From Reichenbachiella faecimaris (lineage in GTDB: Bacteria > Bacteroidota > Bacteroidia > Cytophagales > Cyclobacteriaceae), in NCBI RefSeq assembly GCF_900176375.1, contig NZ_FWYF01000003.1, positions 1 through 64,000 of the forward strand: a DNA stretch of 64,000 nt, written 5' to 3'. This document shows, piece by piece, positions 18,203-28,469 of this stretch; the stretch's first letter is position 1, and each line of letters begins with the position of its first letter. The notes below the pieces were generated by a model, which was not told the DNA's origin, made no database searches, and saw nothing but the letters and a program-made list of their open reading frames with translations. A program made the translations under genes and the position numbers.

Positions 18203-19458
18203 GATTTAGGAAGGTGAATGGTGAATGCGGTGCCACTTGGTGAACTTTCCAGAGATATACGCCCTTTGTGAGCTTCTACAATCATTTTTACATAATATAG
18301 GCCGAGGCCAAAGCCCTTGACGTTGTGTACGTTTCCAGTGGGTACGCGATAAAATTTCTTGAATATTAGGTCTTGTTCCTTCTTGTCAATGCCTTGTCCA
18401 TTGTCTTTGATAATTATGGTCAAAGTGTTTTTATCTGAATGAGTTGAGACGGCTACTTTGGGAATATTTTCATTGTATTTCAATGCATTGTCCAGTAGGT
18501 TATAAATGATATTAGTGAGGTGAACTTTATCGGCAGAGAGTATGGTTTCTTTTGCCCTGTTATCAAAAGAAATTTGTCCACCATTGGGTAAGTTTAATTG
18601 TGCACTTTGAATGGATTGGTCTATGAGCTCGTTAAGATTCAACTCTTGTTTGGTTAGGCTGATTGTATTTTTTTCGACTGTTGCCATTTGCAAAACACGA
18701 TCTACTTGATTTTGTAATCGGGTAGCTTCCTTTTTTATGATTTGAGCATACTGGGACAGTCTTTCGGGTTGGTTAGCTATCTCTTTGGATTGCAACACAT
18801 CTGAGGATAGTGCTATGGTTGAAATTGGTGTCTTAAACTCGTGTGTCATGTTGTTGATAAAATCTTTCTGGATTTCAGAAAGTTTCTTTTGTCTAAAAAT
18901 GGCCAGGAGTGTATACCCAAAAAACACAACCACAATGAGCAAGACGATTGAAGAAAATCCCCAAATCCACATTTCACCCGCAAGGGTTGAAGTCTTATTA
19001 GGAAAATAGACACCAAAATAGTAGGCGTCTTTGTTGAGTTGAGGAAAAGTGGACGAGGCTGGAGAGGAGGTCGTGTTTTCTTTTAAGTTGATATATCTAC
19101 CGTACACCATTTCACGGTTTGTGCAGTCGAACACCCCATATTCGAAATCTTCGGCAATCTCTCTTTTTTGAAATTCACTTTTCAATATGGTTTCGAGTAT
19201 CTCGGGCGCGATTTTATTATTGAGATTGACAATGAAATAGTTGGAAGAGAGCTGCTCTATGGGATCTGGAAGAATTTCGTTCTGATTGATTTCGCACAAC
19301 GTACTTGTTACGTTCAATAGCGCCAGATTGACGTTATGTTCAAATTGCTTGTTGCTCAGATCAAAAGCCTTGCCCATCCAGAAAATCTGAATGAACAAAA
19401 TACCACCTATTGATATAGCGGCTAAGAATACAACCAGTCTGAATGTTTTTCTGTTCAT
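18199..19458 (-). CDS. Sensor histidine kinase with periplasmic sensor
   Basis: A 419-residue kinase with a membrane segment at about residues 8-30, a periplasmic region of about 135 residues, a second membrane segment near 168-190, then HisKA (NNMTHEFKTPIST, His near residue 210) and HATPase_c (N box NLLDNALKYNE, G boxes DNGQGIDKK and GFGLGLYYVK). There is no HAMP domain. It is a standard class I membrane sensor paired with the regulator at 17519-18202. Its signal cannot be told from sequence. Confidence 0.93.
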   Translation of the reverse strand: MNRKTFRLVVFLAAISIGGILFIQIFWMGKAFDLSNKQFEHNVNLALLNVTSTLCEINQNEILPDPIEQLSSNYFIVNLNNKIAPEILETILKSEFQKREIAEDFEYGVFDCTNREMVYGRYINLKENTTSSPASSTFPQLNKDAYYFGVYFPNKTSTLAGEMWIWGFSSIVLLIVVVFFGYTLLAIFRQKKLSEIQKDFINNMTHEFKTPISTIALSSDVLQSKEIANQPERLSQYAQIIKKEATRLQNQVDRVLQMATVEKNTISLTKQELNLNELIDQSIQSAQLNLPNGGQISFDNRAKETILSADKVHLTNIIYNLLDNALKYNENIPKVAVSTHSDKNTLTIIIKDNGQGIDKKEQDLIFKKFYRVPTGNVHNVKGFGLGLYYVKMIVEAHKGRISLESSPSGTAFTIHLPKS

Positions 19459-19620
19459 GATGTAATTGCTTACCCAAAAGACTTCATTCTAAGTCAAAAA
19501 CAGCTCGATTCTCCATGCTTTAACATTACATTAACAATTGATAGGAATCTATTAACACAGCGTCTGATCTTACTATTTCACCTTTGGAGGGTAATTATTT
19601 TAAACTTAAACAATAATACT

Positions 19621-20010
19621 ATGAAAAAGTATCTTGCATTTTTGACGTTGGCTATAGCCATAGTTTCATTCAATTTCACGACCATTGAAAATAGTAATGT
19701 GGGAGCTGTAATGTCATGGAATCTGACCGAGTATGATTTTGGTCAGATTGAGCTCAACAGGCCCGTGACTGCCGATTTTAAGTTTCAGAATTCTGGAACG
19801 ACGCCTCTAGTTATAGTTTCGGCCCAGGGTTCATGTGGGTGTACAGTGGCTGAGTATACTAAAGGAGAAATCTTACCAGGAGAGTTTGGTGAGGTTACTG
19901 CTACCTACAATGCTGCCAAAGTAGGTGTGTTCAACAAGGCGGTAACTGTAAATGCTAATACAGCCAATGGCCCAATTACTTTAAGAGTTAAAGGAGAAGT
20001 GGTCAATTAA
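19621..20010 (+). CDS. DUF1573 exported protein
   Basis: A 129-residue exported protein with a short signal peptide followed by one DUF1573 domain, an Ig-like (ASPM/SPD-2/Hydin-like) fold. The hallmark segment GSCGCTVAEY lies near residues 71-80, followed by PGEFGEVTATYNAAKVG. The family is very common in Bacteroidota, often as lipoproteins or secreted proteins of unknown function. The gene stands alone, divergent from the sensor kinase, and ends in a strong terminator. Confidence 0.88.
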   Translation: MKKYLAFLTLAIAIVSFNFTTIENSNVGAVMSWNLTEYDFGQIELNRPVTADFKFQNSGTTPLVIVSAQGSCGCTVAEYTKGEILPGEFGEVTATYNAAKVGVFNKAVTVNANTANGPITLRVKGEVVN

Positions 20011-20015
20011 AAAAC

Positions 20016-20050
20016 AAAAAGGGCTTTGAATTTGATTCAAAGCCCTTTTT
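20016..20050. terminator. Bidirectional terminator between convergent genes
   Basis: GGGCTTTGAA (20021-20030) and TTCAAAGCCC (20036-20045) form a perfect 10-bp stem with a 5-base loop, with A-rich sequence before and T5 after it. It can end both the DUF1573 transcript and the convergent membrane-protein transcript. Confidence 0.9.
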
Positions 20051-20070
20051 AATGTCTTTTGGAAATCGGT

Positions 20071-20775
20071 TTAGTCGTTTTCGACTGTTTCGGTTTCTTT
20101 ATTTCCACAATAAGTACACTTGTACTTTTGAGTTGTGTACTTGCCCTCATCTTCTTCACTTTCCAATCTCAAAGTTCTGAATTTACAGCTAGGACAAAGT
20201 TTGTTAGGATTACCTACATATTTTTCAATAACAGTAACCTTGGTATCTTCATCTAACCACACATCATAGTCAAAGTGATTCAATTCTTCTTCATGAATCA
20301 TTTCCTTAGTAAGGTAGGCATCTTCCTCTTCCTCGTTGAGTAATCTCATGGCCTTACCACTTGGCGCTTTTCTTTCCTTAAATCGAATTTTAGCCAATTT
20401 ATCTTCCAAAATAGAAGGGTAGTAAATCCTCAGATAAGTATTTATCGCAGAACCTACTAAAAAGGCAAAACCTAAGGGCAAAATGAGCTTCATTGACAAA
20501 GCTAGGGCATTAGTCAAATCCCTATCCTTGATCAGAATAGCAGAGATAAAAATAGCCCCTGCTGCTACCAGTCCTAAAGAGGCTGTCCACAGTACATTGA
20601 TCTCATTTTTGGCTCTAAAACGGTATCTAGTAGATCTACCAGATATCACCTGGATAACCCCAAAATAAAATAGATAACCTATCAGTGATCCGCTAACGAG
20701 TATTATTGCTATAAATTCAGCGAGATATTGAGCGTAATGCAACATCTCTACTAAAGACGCATCGGGTTGATTCAT
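20071..20775 (-). CDS. Membrane protein with C-terminal zinc ribbon, function unknown
   Basis: A 234-residue protein I do not recognise. Three hydrophobic segments (about residues 17-41, 60-82 and 88-112) are followed by an acidic cytoplasmic part and a C-terminal zinc-ribbon-like module with CPSC and CTYCGN knuckles (about residues 193-225). It ends with a Glu/Asp-rich tail. It stands between map and the DUF1573 gene, on its own promoter as far as can be seen. The zinc ribbon might mediate protein or RNA contacts. Confidence 0.7.
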   Translation of the reverse strand: MNQPDASLVEMLHYAQYLAEFIAIILVSGSLIGYLFYFGVIQVISGRSTRYRFRAKNEINVLWTASLGLVAAGAIFISAILIKDRDLTNALALSMKLILPLGFAFLVGSAINTYLRIYYPSILEDKLAKIRFKERKAPSGKAMRLLNEEEEDAYLTKEMIHEEELNHFDYDVWLDEDTKVTVIEKYVGNPNKLCPSCKFRTLRLESEEDEGKYTTQKYKCTYCGNKETETVEND

Positions 20776-20875
20776 AATATTCTTTTAAAAGTATAAATAT
20801 TCACATTTTAAAGATAAGAAAAAAAATAGGACTTGGACTCAACTATCAAAAAATATGAGTTTGGAATAACTTGTC

Positions 20876-21658
20876 CTATGCATTGACCTTTGCCAAAGCC
20901 TCTTCGATATAGTCAAATGTGGATAATACCTCCGCTTTGCCGTCAATCATCGCCACATCATGCTCGAAATGCGCAGAGGGTAGTTTATCTGCCGTAATAA
21001 TGGTCCATCCATCAGATAGTTGCTTTACGTTTTTGGTACCCATATTGATCATAGGTTCTATGGCAATCACTAGCCCATCCTTGAATAATGGCCCTCTTCC
21101 GCGTTTTCCAAAATTCGGCACTTCAGGCGATTCATGCATTTCTTTTCCCAGACCATGACCCACCAACTCACGAACAACACCATAACCATTTTTTTCGGCA
21201 TGTTGCTGTATGGCATAGCTCAAATCACCCATTCTGTTACCTCTTTTCACCTGTGCAATTCCCAAATCCAGGCATTCTTTAGTGACTTCCAGTAGTCTTT
21301 TTGTCTTGGGCTCTACTTCACCTACTTCAAAAGTATATGCATGGTCGCCATAATAGCCATTCATTTTTGCTCCAATATCCACACCCACAACATCCCCGTC
21401 TTCTAAGGGTCTGCTTGTGGGTATACCATGTACCACTTGCTCATTTACCGAAGTAATGATCGTGTTTGGATAATCATATAAACCAAGAAAGCCAGGTTCT
21501 GCGCCCTGATCTCTAATAAACTCTTCGGCCCAAGCATCCAGTTGCAATGGTGTCACGCCAGGTTGAATTTTAGAGGCCATAAGGCCAAGGGTTTTAGATA
21601 CTACTAGCGCGCTCTGTCGAATCAGTTCTATCTCTTCCCTTGTTTTGTACTTGATCAT
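20876..21658 (-). CDS. map: Methionine aminopeptidase, type I
   Basis: A 260-residue enzyme that removes the initiator Met from nascent proteins. The five metal ligands of the pita-bread fold are recognisable: Asp in VGVDIGAK, Asp in YYGDHAYTF, His in LVGHGLGKEMHESPEVPN, Glu in IAIEPMIN and Glu in AHFEHDVAMID. The length suits the short type Ia form without an N-terminal zinc finger. In many genomes map lies in the ribosomal-protein cluster; here it is isolated. Confidence 0.95.
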   Translation of the reverse strand: MIKYKTREEIELIRQSALVVSKTLGLMASKIQPGVTPLQLDAWAEEFIRDQGAEPGFLGLYDYPNTIITSVNEQVVHGIPTSRPLEDGDVVGVDIGAKMNGYYGDHAYTFEVGEVEPKTKRLLEVTKECLDLGIAQVKRGNRMGDLSYAIQQHAEKNGYGVVRELVGHGLGKEMHESPEVPNFGKRGRGPLFKDGLVIAIEPMINMGTKNVKQLSDGWTIITADKLPSAHFEHDVAMIDGKAEVLSTFDYIEEALAKVNA

Positions 21659-21704
21659 GTTGATTATTAATAATGGAGTGCAAAAATATAGGAATTAAAT
21701 AAAA

Positions 21705-21736
21705 AAACCCGTCCCGATAAGTATCGGGACGGGTTT
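21705..21736 (-). terminator. Strong rho-independent terminator
   Basis: A perfect 15-bp stem (AAACCCGTCCCGATA at 21705-21719, its complement at 21722-21736) has an A-run on its left, which reads as a T-run on the minus strand. It terminates the SPOR-like protein transcript and insulates map downstream. Confidence 0.9.
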
Positions 21737-21756
21737 CAATTTCTTTTTTTATCCTA

Positions 21757-22386
21757 TTAGATCACGCCTTCTAGCACATCTTTGATAGGTACTCTCTTGC
21801 CATCTTTGAAAGCTACGATCCAAGCATCTTTCACGCCCATTTCTCTCAAATATTTTTTGAAAGTATCTGCTTCCCAATAATCTTTGAACATGCCGATCGT
21901 GTACTTCATTACACCATCTTTTTCGTCCAATTGGAAAGAAGGATTGTTTTTAGAAAAATCAGATAAATCTTTCTTTTTGAATGCTCCAATTTGAACTTTA
22001 AAAAGAACACCTTTTTCATTAACAGCACCACCTGCGCCTAAAGAGCGAGTATTGCCAGCCGAAGCTCCACTACCGAGGTCTTCTACTGACTTCTTTTTGG
22101 CATCTGCCAATTCCCTTCTCAGGCTTGACACCTGATCTTGATAGTCTGCGATTTGATCATCTTTTTCCTTGATACGATCATCAACGCCAGCTACTTCTTT
22201 CTTCAAGCTGCTTAGTTGACCTTTAAGAGACTTGTTTTCCTCTAAAAGAGCTTTGTACTGCTCAGGGCTAAGTGCTTTAATTCTTTTTTTCCATTCTTTC
22301 GTTTCTTGTTTTGACATCTGCGCTTCCGCCGTCTGTGCGAATCCCACGAATATCAAAAGGGAAAAAATTGCTAGTATATTCTTCAT
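21757..22386 (-). CDS. Exported coiled-coil protein with SPOR-like C-terminus
   Basis: A 209-residue protein with a signal peptide (to about TAEAQ), a long coiled coil (about residues 40-95, rich in Lys/Glu/Asp), a Gly/Ser/Ala linker and a C-terminal module beginning VLFKVQIGAF (about residue 127) that resembles the SPOR peptidoglycan-binding fold. It is probably periplasmic or envelope-bound. In Bacteroidota such proteins are often annotated as ezrin/radixin/moesin-like because of the coiled coil. Its role is unknown. A strong terminator follows. Confidence 0.75.
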   Translation of the reverse strand: MKNILAIFSLLIFVGFAQTAEAQMSKQETKEWKKRIKALSPEQYKALLEENKSLKGQLSSLKKEVAGVDDRIKEKDDQIADYQDQVSSLRRELADAKKKSVEDLGSGASAGNTRSLGAGGAVNEKGVLFKVQIGAFKKKDLSDFSKNNPSFQLDEKDGVMKYTIGMFKDYWEADTFKKYLREMGVKDAWIVAFKDGKRVPIKDVLEGVI

Positions 22387-22495
22387 GATTTTATGATTTA
22401 ATCCTACTTATAATGTCTAATGTACAAAAAAATTAATCTAAATATAGGTCAATTTAGTCAATAATTGTACTTTTTCAAGTTTTTGAAATGTTTGA

Positions 22496-23899
22496 TTATT
22501 TTTTCAAACTGCCCACCATATTGGCTGGGACGACCCATTCGTCAAACTGCTCATTAGTTAATAACTCCAACTCTAATGCAGCTTCTCGAAGTGTTTTACC
22601 TTCTTTATGTGCTTTTTTTGCGATTTTGGCAGCATTTTCGTACCCTATGTGCGTATTTAATGCCGTCACAAGCATCAAAGACTTTTCAAGTTTTTCTTCG
22701 ATGATAGGGTGATTAGGCTCAATGCCTATGGCGCAATTGTCATTGAAGGACTCGCACGCATCGCCTATCAATCTGGCCGAATTGAGCAAGTTATAGATCA
22801 TCATTGGTTTGAATACATTCAATTCAAAGTGCCCAGTCATACCGCCAGTAGAGATAGCTACATCATTTCCAATCACTTGGCAGCACACCATAGTCAGTGC
22901 CTCACATTGTGTGGGATTTACTTTTCCTGGCATGATAGATGACCCGGGCTCATTCTCTGGAATGATGATTTCTCCAATTCCACTTCTTGGCCCTGACGAC
23001 AGCATTCTGATATCATTTCCGATTTTCATAAGGCTTACTGCCAATTGCTTCAAAGCACCACTCGATTCTACTATGGCATCGTGTGCTGCAAGTGCTTCAA
23101 ATTTGTTTTCGGCAGTTACGAGAGGGAGGCCTGCATGTCCTGCTATTTTCTTAGCGACTAATTCAGCATAGCCTTCTGGGGTATTGAGACCTGTTCCCAC
23201 AGCCGTACCACCCAGCGCCAATTCAGACAAGTGAGGGAGTGTGTTTTTCAAGGCTTTCAAGCCAAAGTTCAATTGAGCCACATAGCCTGAGAACTCATGT
23301 CCTAAAGTAAGGGGAGTAGCATCCATAAAGTGAGTCCTTCCGATTTTCACTACATCTTTGAATGCTTCAACTTTCTTGGCTAATGTATCTCTTAGTTTTT
23401 CAACTTTAGGAATAGTAGTCTCTACCAACATTTTGTAACCAGCAATGTGCATGGCAGTTGGGAAAGTATCGTTTGATGATTGTGATTTGTTTACATCATC
23501 ATTTGGGTGAATGGCTTTTTTGTCATCAGACAAAGACCCACCATTGATGACATGCGCACGATTGGCAATTACTTCATTCGAATTCATGTTGGACTGCGTA
23601 CCAGACCCTGTCTGCCATACTACTAATGGGAATTGATCATCGAGCTGACCTGCAAGAATTTCGTCGCACACTTTTCCGATTAAGTCAGATTTGCTTTTAT
23701 CCATTACGCCTAATTCAGCATTGGCTTCAGCAGCAGATTTTTTTAAAATGGCAAATGCCCTGATGATTTCCATTGGCATCTTCATGTGTTCACCACCTAT
23801 TTTGAAGTTCATCAATGAGCGCTGAGTTTGTGCACCCCAATATTTCTCGGCAGGGACTTTTACCTCCCCCATCGTGTCTTTTTCGATTCTATATTCCAT
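22496..23899 (-). CDS. fumC: Fumarate hydratase, class II
   Basis: A 467-residue enzyme of the TCA cycle that converts fumarate and L-malate. It carries the fumarase/aspartase signature [13 protein letters not shown] (about residue 319), the active-site segments [13 protein letters not shown] (about residues 97-109) and [12 protein letters not shown] (His near residue 190). The length is typical for the iron-independent class. Confusion with aspartate ammonia-lyase is unlikely given the TQSNMN and HFMDATP segments. It is a single-gene unit. Confidence 0.95.
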   Translation of the reverse strand: MEYRIEKDTMGEVKVPAEKYWGAQTQRSLMNFKIGGEHMKMPMEIIRAFAILKKSAAEANAELGVMDKSKSDLIGKVCDEILAGQLDDQFPLVVWQTGSGTQSNMNSNEVIANRAHVINGGSLSDDKKAIHPNDDVNKSQSSNDTFPTAMHIAGYKMLVETTIPKVEKLRDTLAKKVEAFKDVVKIGRTHFMDATPLTLGHEFSGYVAQLNFGLKALKNTLPHLSELALGGTAVGTGLNTPEGYAELVAKKIAGHAGLPLVTAENKFEALAAHDAIVESSGALKQLAVSLMKIGNDIRMLSSGPRSGIGEIIIPENEPGSSIMPGKVNPTQCEALTMVCCQVIGNDVAISTGGMTGHFELNVFKPMMIYNLLNSARLIGDACESFNDNCAIGIEPNHPIIEEKLEKSLMLVTALNTHIGYENAAKIAKKAHKEGKTLREAALELELLTNEQFDEWVVPANMVGSLKK

Positions 23900-23963
23900 A
23901 ATGTATGATTTGCAATGCTTAAAAACAAAGATAGTATGCTTTGTGGGTCTTTTTTGGATTTCT

Positions 23964-24527
23964 TTAGCTTGTAATTTTAGAAATGTAGTGCCATAGCACC
24001 ACCCCGATAGTCACGGAGATATTTAGTGAATGTTTGGTTCCAAATTGGGGAATTTCCAAACACTGATCTGAAGCTGTGACTACATCTTGCGCTACACCAA
24101 ACACTTCATTGCCAAAAATGAAAGCATACTTATCTATAGATGTAGGTTCGAATGAATTGAGCATCAAACTATGCTCTGCCTGCTCCACAGCAAATACCTT
24201 CCAATTTTCAGCCTTCAATTTTTCAATTGCTTCTAGTGTATGCGCTACATGTTCCCATTCTACGGTTTCTGTAGCGCCCAATGCCGTTTTATTAATGTCT
24301 CTATGAGGAGGCTGACCTGTGATGCCGCACAGGTATATTTTTTTCACATTAAAGGCGTCTGATGTTCTAAACGCCGAGCCTACATTGTTAAGACTACGTA
24401 CATTGTCTAATATCAGGATGATGTCATTTTTCTTCACGCCCTTATATTCCTCGACTGAGTGACGATTCAGTTCTTCATTCTTTAATTTTCGCATGAAATT
24501 AGTAGCCTTTTGATAATCTGACTGCAA
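23964..24527 (-). CDS. TrmH/SpoU-family RNA 2'-O-methyltransferase
   Basis: A 187-residue SPOUT methyltransferase with the three family motifs: [15 protein letters not shown] (motif 1, about residue 48), [10 protein letters not shown] (motif 2, about 137) and [21 protein letters not shown] (motif 3, about 158). The short form without a substrate-binding extension resembles enzymes acting on tRNA, but tRNA or rRNA cannot be decided. It is divergent from mutS with an 86-bp gap. Confidence 0.9.
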   Translation of the reverse strand: MQSDYQKATNFMRKLKNEELNRHSVEEYKGVKKNDIILILDNVRSLNNVGSAFRTSDAFNVKKIYLCGITGQPPHRDINKTALGATETVEWEHVAHTLEAIEKLKAENWKVFAVEQAEHSLMLNSFEPTSIDKYAFIFGNEVFGVAQDVVTASDQCLEIPQFGTKHSLNISVTIGVVLWHYISKITS

Positions 24528-24613
24528 ATAAAAATGATTCAGAGAATTTCTGCTTGGTGAAGTGTCAATACTTTCCCCGACTTGTTAAATTCGTGGTTTG
24601 ATCCGAAAGTAAA

Positions 24614-27220
24614 ATGGCAACCGCAAAGAAAGAAACTCCTTTAATGAAACAATATAATGCGATCAAGGCGAAACACCCTGATGCGCTATTGCTCTTTAGA
24701 GTTGGGGATTTTTATGAAACTTTTGGTGAGGATGCGGTAAAAGCCAGCAAGATACTGGATATCGTACTGACAAAAAGAGCCAATGGATCGGCCTCCCATA
24801 TCGAATTGGCGGGATTCCCACATCATTCTCTTGATACCTATTTGCCGAAATTAGTGCGAGCTGGTAATCGAGTGGCTATCTGTGATCAGTTGGAAGACCC
24901 TAAAACGGTCAAAGGAATTGTGAAAAGAGGAGTGACGGAATTGGTGACTCCAGGATTGACATTGAATGATAATGTCCTTGATCAGAAGAAAAATAATTAC
25001 CTGGCGTCAGTAGCATTCGGGAAAGACACGCATGGGATAGCGTTTTTAGATTTGAGCACGGGTGAATTTATGGTTTCATCAGGGGACTTGTCTTATATAG
25101 ATAAGATGATTCAGGGTTTTAATCCCTCTGAAGTTATTTATTGTAAGAAAAACAAAGAGCAGTTTTCTGCTCAGTTCGGAGACGATTTCAATACGTTTTG
25201 TCTTGAAGAATGGATCTATGGATTTGATTTTGGATATGAAAAATTGAATGCCCACTTCAATACCAAAAATCTTAAAGGGTTTGGAATAGAAGACTCGAAA
25301 GAAGGTATTTGTGCAGCTGGTGCGATTCTTTTCTATCTAGAAGAAACAGAACATAAGGAAATCAGTCATATTTCCTCCGTATCCAGAATAGACACGGATA
25401 AATATGTGTGGTTAGATAAATTCACGATTCGTAATCTCGAATTAGTCTACGCACAACAATCAGATGGCATCCCACTTTTGCATGTTTTGGATGACACGCA
25501 TACTCCCATGGGTGCACGACTGCTCAAAAAGTGGATGGTGCTTCCTCTAAAAGAAAAGGCTGAGATAGAAGCCCGTTTGAATGTGGTGGAAGCTTTGATA
25601 GGTGATGTAGAAACCACAGAGCAAGTGCTATCACATCTGCAGCAGATAGGTGATGTAGAAAGACTGGTGTCTAAAGTGGCCGCACTTAGAATCAACCCGA
25701 GAGAGCTACTTCATCTCAAGAAGGCGCTTAAAAATATTGCGCCTATCAAGGATATTCTGATTGGTACATCAGATGAACATTTAAAGAAATTCGGCGACAA
25801 GCTCAATCCATGTGCTCAATTGATTGAGAAGATTGATCTGAATCTAAAAGAAGAATTGCCACTCAATGCCACCCAGGGCAATATCATTCAGGACGGTATA
25901 GATGCCGAATTGGATGAGTTGAGGAAGATAGCCTTTTCTGGCAAAGACTATTTACTCCAGATTCAGGAAAGAGAAAAGGAGCGCACGGGTATTTCGTCGT
26001 TGAAAATAGCCTACAACAAGGTGTTTGGCTATTACCTGGAAGTGTCCAATGCACACAAGGACAAGGTGCCCGAGGAATGGATCAGAAAGCAGACTTTGGT
26101 CAATGCCGAACGATACATTACTGAGGAGCTTAAAACCTATGAAGAAAAAATTCTGACCGCAGAGGACAAGCTGAGCAGCATAGAACTCAGGTTGTTCAAT
26201 GAACTGGTTGCTTTTACTTCTGACTATGTGTTAGAAATCCAGAATAATGCGCGCAACATTGCTCAGATAGATTGTTTGGTGTCATTTGCCAAAGTGGCCG
26301 TCAAACAAAATTATTGCCGTCCATTAATCAATGATGAAAGGGCTATAGACATCAAAGAAGGTCGTCATCCTGTCATCGAAACACAATTGCCGCCAGGCGA
26401 GGAATACATTTCCAATTCTGTCTTTCTGGATGATATCTCTCAGCAGATTATGATCATCACTGGACCAAATATGGCGGGTAAGTCAGCTTTGCTGCGGCAA
26501 ACAGCATTGATTGTATTGATGGCTCAGATGGGTGCTTATGTGCCTGCAACTTATGCCAAAATAGGGATCATTGATAAGGTGTTTACTCGTGTGGGTGCTT
26601 CAGACAATCTATCGAAAGGGGAATCTACTTTTATGGTAGAGATGACTGAGACGGCCAGTATCCTGAATAATCTGAGTGAAAACAGCCTGATCTTGATGGA
26701 TGAAATTGGCCGCGGGACAAGTACCTATGATGGTGTGTCCATTGCTTGGTCCATCGTGGAGCATTTGCATAATCATCCCAAATACCACGCGAAAACTATG
26801 TTTGCCACCCACTATCATGAACTGAATCAGATTGCTGAAGACTTTCCTAGAGTGAAGAACTTCAATGTGTCTGTGAAAGAACTGGATAATCGAGTGATCT
26901 TTATGCGAAAGCTAAAAGAAGGCGGGAGCCAGCACAGTTTTGGAATTCATGTAGCACAGATGGCTGGTATGCCCAATGAAGTGGTGATCCGCTCGAACGA
27001 AATCCTCCAACACTTAGAAAAAGACAAGATCAAAGAGCAGCATGACGAAAAGATTGAGTCCATGCCCAAGAACAACTTTCAGCTCAGCATGTTTGAGAGT
27101 GATCCGCATTTTGAAGAAGTGCTGGGACTACTAAATAAGCTGGATGTAAATACAATCTCACCAGTGGAGGCCTTGCTCAAACTGAATGAGATTAAAACAA
27201 TATTGAAAGGAAAAGGTTAA
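24614..27220 (+). CDS. mutS: DNA mismatch repair protein MutS
   Basis: An 868-residue MutS1. The mismatch-reading Phe-x-Glu is visible in DFYETFGEDA (about residues 32-37). Connector, core and clamp domains follow, then the ATPase with Walker A GPNMAGKSA (about residue 617), the GASDNLSKGESTFMVEM signature and Walker B ILMDEIGRGTSTYDG. Ends with a short C-terminal dimerisation segment. It recognises mismatches and recruits MutL, which is not in the window. The stop codon is only 2 bp from that of the convergent gene, with no terminator between them. Confidence 0.97.
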   Translation: MATAKKETPLMKQYNAIKAKHPDALLLFRVGDFYETFGEDAVKASKILDIVLTKRANGSASHIELAGFPHHSLDTYLPKLVRAGNRVAICDQLEDPKTVKGIVKRGVTELVTPGLTLNDNVLDQKKNNYLASVAFGKDTHGIAFLDLSTGEFMVSSGDLSYIDKMIQGFNPSEVIYCKKNKEQFSAQFGDDFNTFCLEEWIYGFDFGYEKLNAHFNTKNLKGFGIEDSKEGICAAGAILFYLEETEHKEISHISSVSRIDTDKYVWLDKFTIRNLELVYAQQSDGIPLLHVLDDTHTPMGARLLKKWMVLPLKEKAEIEARLNVVEALIGDVETTEQVLSHLQQIGDVERLVSKVAALRINPRELLHLKKALKNIAPIKDILIGTSDEHLKKFGDKLNPCAQLIEKIDLNLKEELPLNATQGNIIQDGIDAELDELRKIAFSGKDYLLQIQEREKERTGISSLKIAYNKVFGYYLEVSNAHKDKVPEEWIRKQTLVNAERYITEELKTYEEKILTAEDKLSSIELRLFNELVAFTSDYVLEIQNNARNIAQIDCLVSFAKVAVKQNYCRPLINDERAIDIKEGRHPVIETQLPPGEEYISNSVFLDDISQQIMIITGPNMAGKSALLRQTALIVLMAQMGAYVPATYAKIGIIDKVFTRVGASDNLSKGESTFMVEMTETASILNNLSENSLILMDEIGRGTSTYDGVSIAWSIVEHLHNHPKYHAKTMFATHYHELNQIAEDFPRVKNFNVSVKELDNRVIFMRKLKEGGSQHSFGIHVAQMAGMPNEVVIRSNEILQHLEKDKIKEQHDEKIESMPKNNFQLSMFESDPHFEEVLGLLNKLDVNTISPVEALLKLNEIKTILKGKG

Positions 27221-27222
27221 CC

Positions 27223-27615
27223 TTACCTTGGAAGCCTGAAATTCAAAGGCAAGGCCATCTTTACACGTACGGCCTTTCCATCGATCTTACCAGGTGTCCA
27301 TTTTTCACAATTAGCAACTAGTCTAAGTGCCTCTTTGTCGCAGTCGCCATTTAGACTCTTGAGTATTTTTGCGCCAGAAACACTTCCGTCTTTTTCTACC
27401 ACGTATTCTACGAATACCCGACCTTCTATTCCAGCAACTTTAGATGCTTCTGGGTATTGCATGTTGGACTGAATGTATTTAAAAAAAGCGGACATGCCAC
27501 CAGGGTAGGCAGGTTGCTCATCAGCAAGAGAATATATTTTGTCTTCATCCTGTGCATTTGCTTGGGCAAAGGCGAAACTTAATAGAAGGACGAACACAAA
27601 TGTTGCAAGTTTCAT
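27223..27615 (-). CDS. Periplasmic TonB C-terminal domain protein
   Basis: A 130-residue protein made of a cleavable signal peptide (to about ANAQ) and one TonB_C domain (about residues 35-128: QPAYPGGMSAFFKYI, EGRVFVEYVVEKDGSV, KWTPGKIDGKAVRVKMALPL). Unlike TonB it has no membrane anchor or proline-rich spacer, so it cannot transmit energy alone. Such stand-alone domains are frequent in Bacteroidota and have no settled role. It is convergent with mutS. Confidence 0.85.
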   Translation of the reverse strand: MKLATFVFVLLLSFAFAQANAQDEDKIYSLADEQPAYPGGMSAFFKYIQSNMQYPEASKVAGIEGRVFVEYVVEKDGSVSGAKILKSLNGDCDKEALRLVANCEKWTPGKIDGKAVRVKMALPLNFRLPR

Positions 27616-27689
27616 AACTATGGGAGTTTTTCGTGAGGCAAAATTAACACGAAACTATCACTTTCCATTCTACAATGGTTATTTGAATG

Positions 27690-28469
27690 TTATCTTTCTA
27701 GCCAATTGAGAAACTCTGGAACCCGTACACGACTGATCAGAATCTGATCCTTTGGCTCTGGATCAAGGATTACTTCCAATCGACTATTGAAATATTTGTT
27801 TACCATTTTGACAGAGTGAATGTTAGTAATGAATTTTCTGGAAAGGCGGAAAAACTCATTAGGGTCTAGTAATTCGACCAATTCGTCCAGTTTATAGTCA
27901 ATAATGAACTTGGCATTTTCCTTGGCAACCAAATAAGTATAGTCGTTCTCAGAGTAGAAATAGGCAATATCATCTACAGATACATGTCTCAGTCGATCAC
28001 CAGTTTTGATGATAAAACGCTTCTTATATTCTACAGCTTCCATGCTCATACTGAGCAATTTCTCGACTTGTACAGTGCTTAGTGCAGGAGACTTTTGAGG
28101 AGAGAATTGATTTTTGATTGCACTGTATTTGTCTATTGCAGCCTTTAGTTGATCTTCTTCTATTGGTTTGAGCAAATAGTCAATGCTATTGACTTTGAAA
28201 GCCTGAATGGCATAGTTTTCAAATGCAGTTGTAAAAATGACAGGACAAGTAATTTGCTTTTGATTGAAAATTTCGAAACTCAACCCGTCCGACAGCTGAA
28301 TGTCCATAAAGGCTAAGTCTGGTTCGTCATTTGATTCAAACCATTCAACAGCATCCTCTACAGATTCAAGACAATCTAGTACCTCTATTTTGTAGTCTGC
28401 TATTCGCTCCAAAAACCGCTTGAGTTCTTCTTGAGCAAATTTCTCATCTTCAATAATTAACACCTTCAT
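27690..28469 (-). CDS. LytTR-family response regulator, cassette 1
   Basis: A 259-residue regulator from the ATG at 28469 (MKVLIIEDEK). The in-frame upstream ATG would lie inside the kinase gene and add a non-receiver leader. Receiver domain (Asp in LAFMDIQLSDG, Lys in LLKPIEED), linker, then LytTR domain (about residues 155-259, with FFRLSRKFITNIHSVK). It overlaps the 3' end of the kinase gene by 20 nt, showing translational coupling. It is the paralogue of the regulator at 36706-37464. By position and operator geometry, a likely target is the small exported protein gene at 29688-30026. Confidence 0.92.
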   Translation of the reverse strand: MKVLIIEDEKFAQEELKRFLERIADYKIEVLDCLESVEDAVEWFESNDEPDLAFMDIQLSDGLSFEIFNQKQITCPVIFTTAFENYAIQAFKVNSIDYLLKPIEEDQLKAAIDKYSAIKNQFSPQKSPALSTVQVEKLLSMSMEAVEYKKRFIIKTGDRLRHVSVDDIAYFYSENDYTYLVAKENAKFIIDYKLDELVELLDPNEFFRLSRKFITNIHSVKMVNKYFNSRLEVILDPEPKDQILISRVRVPEFLNWLER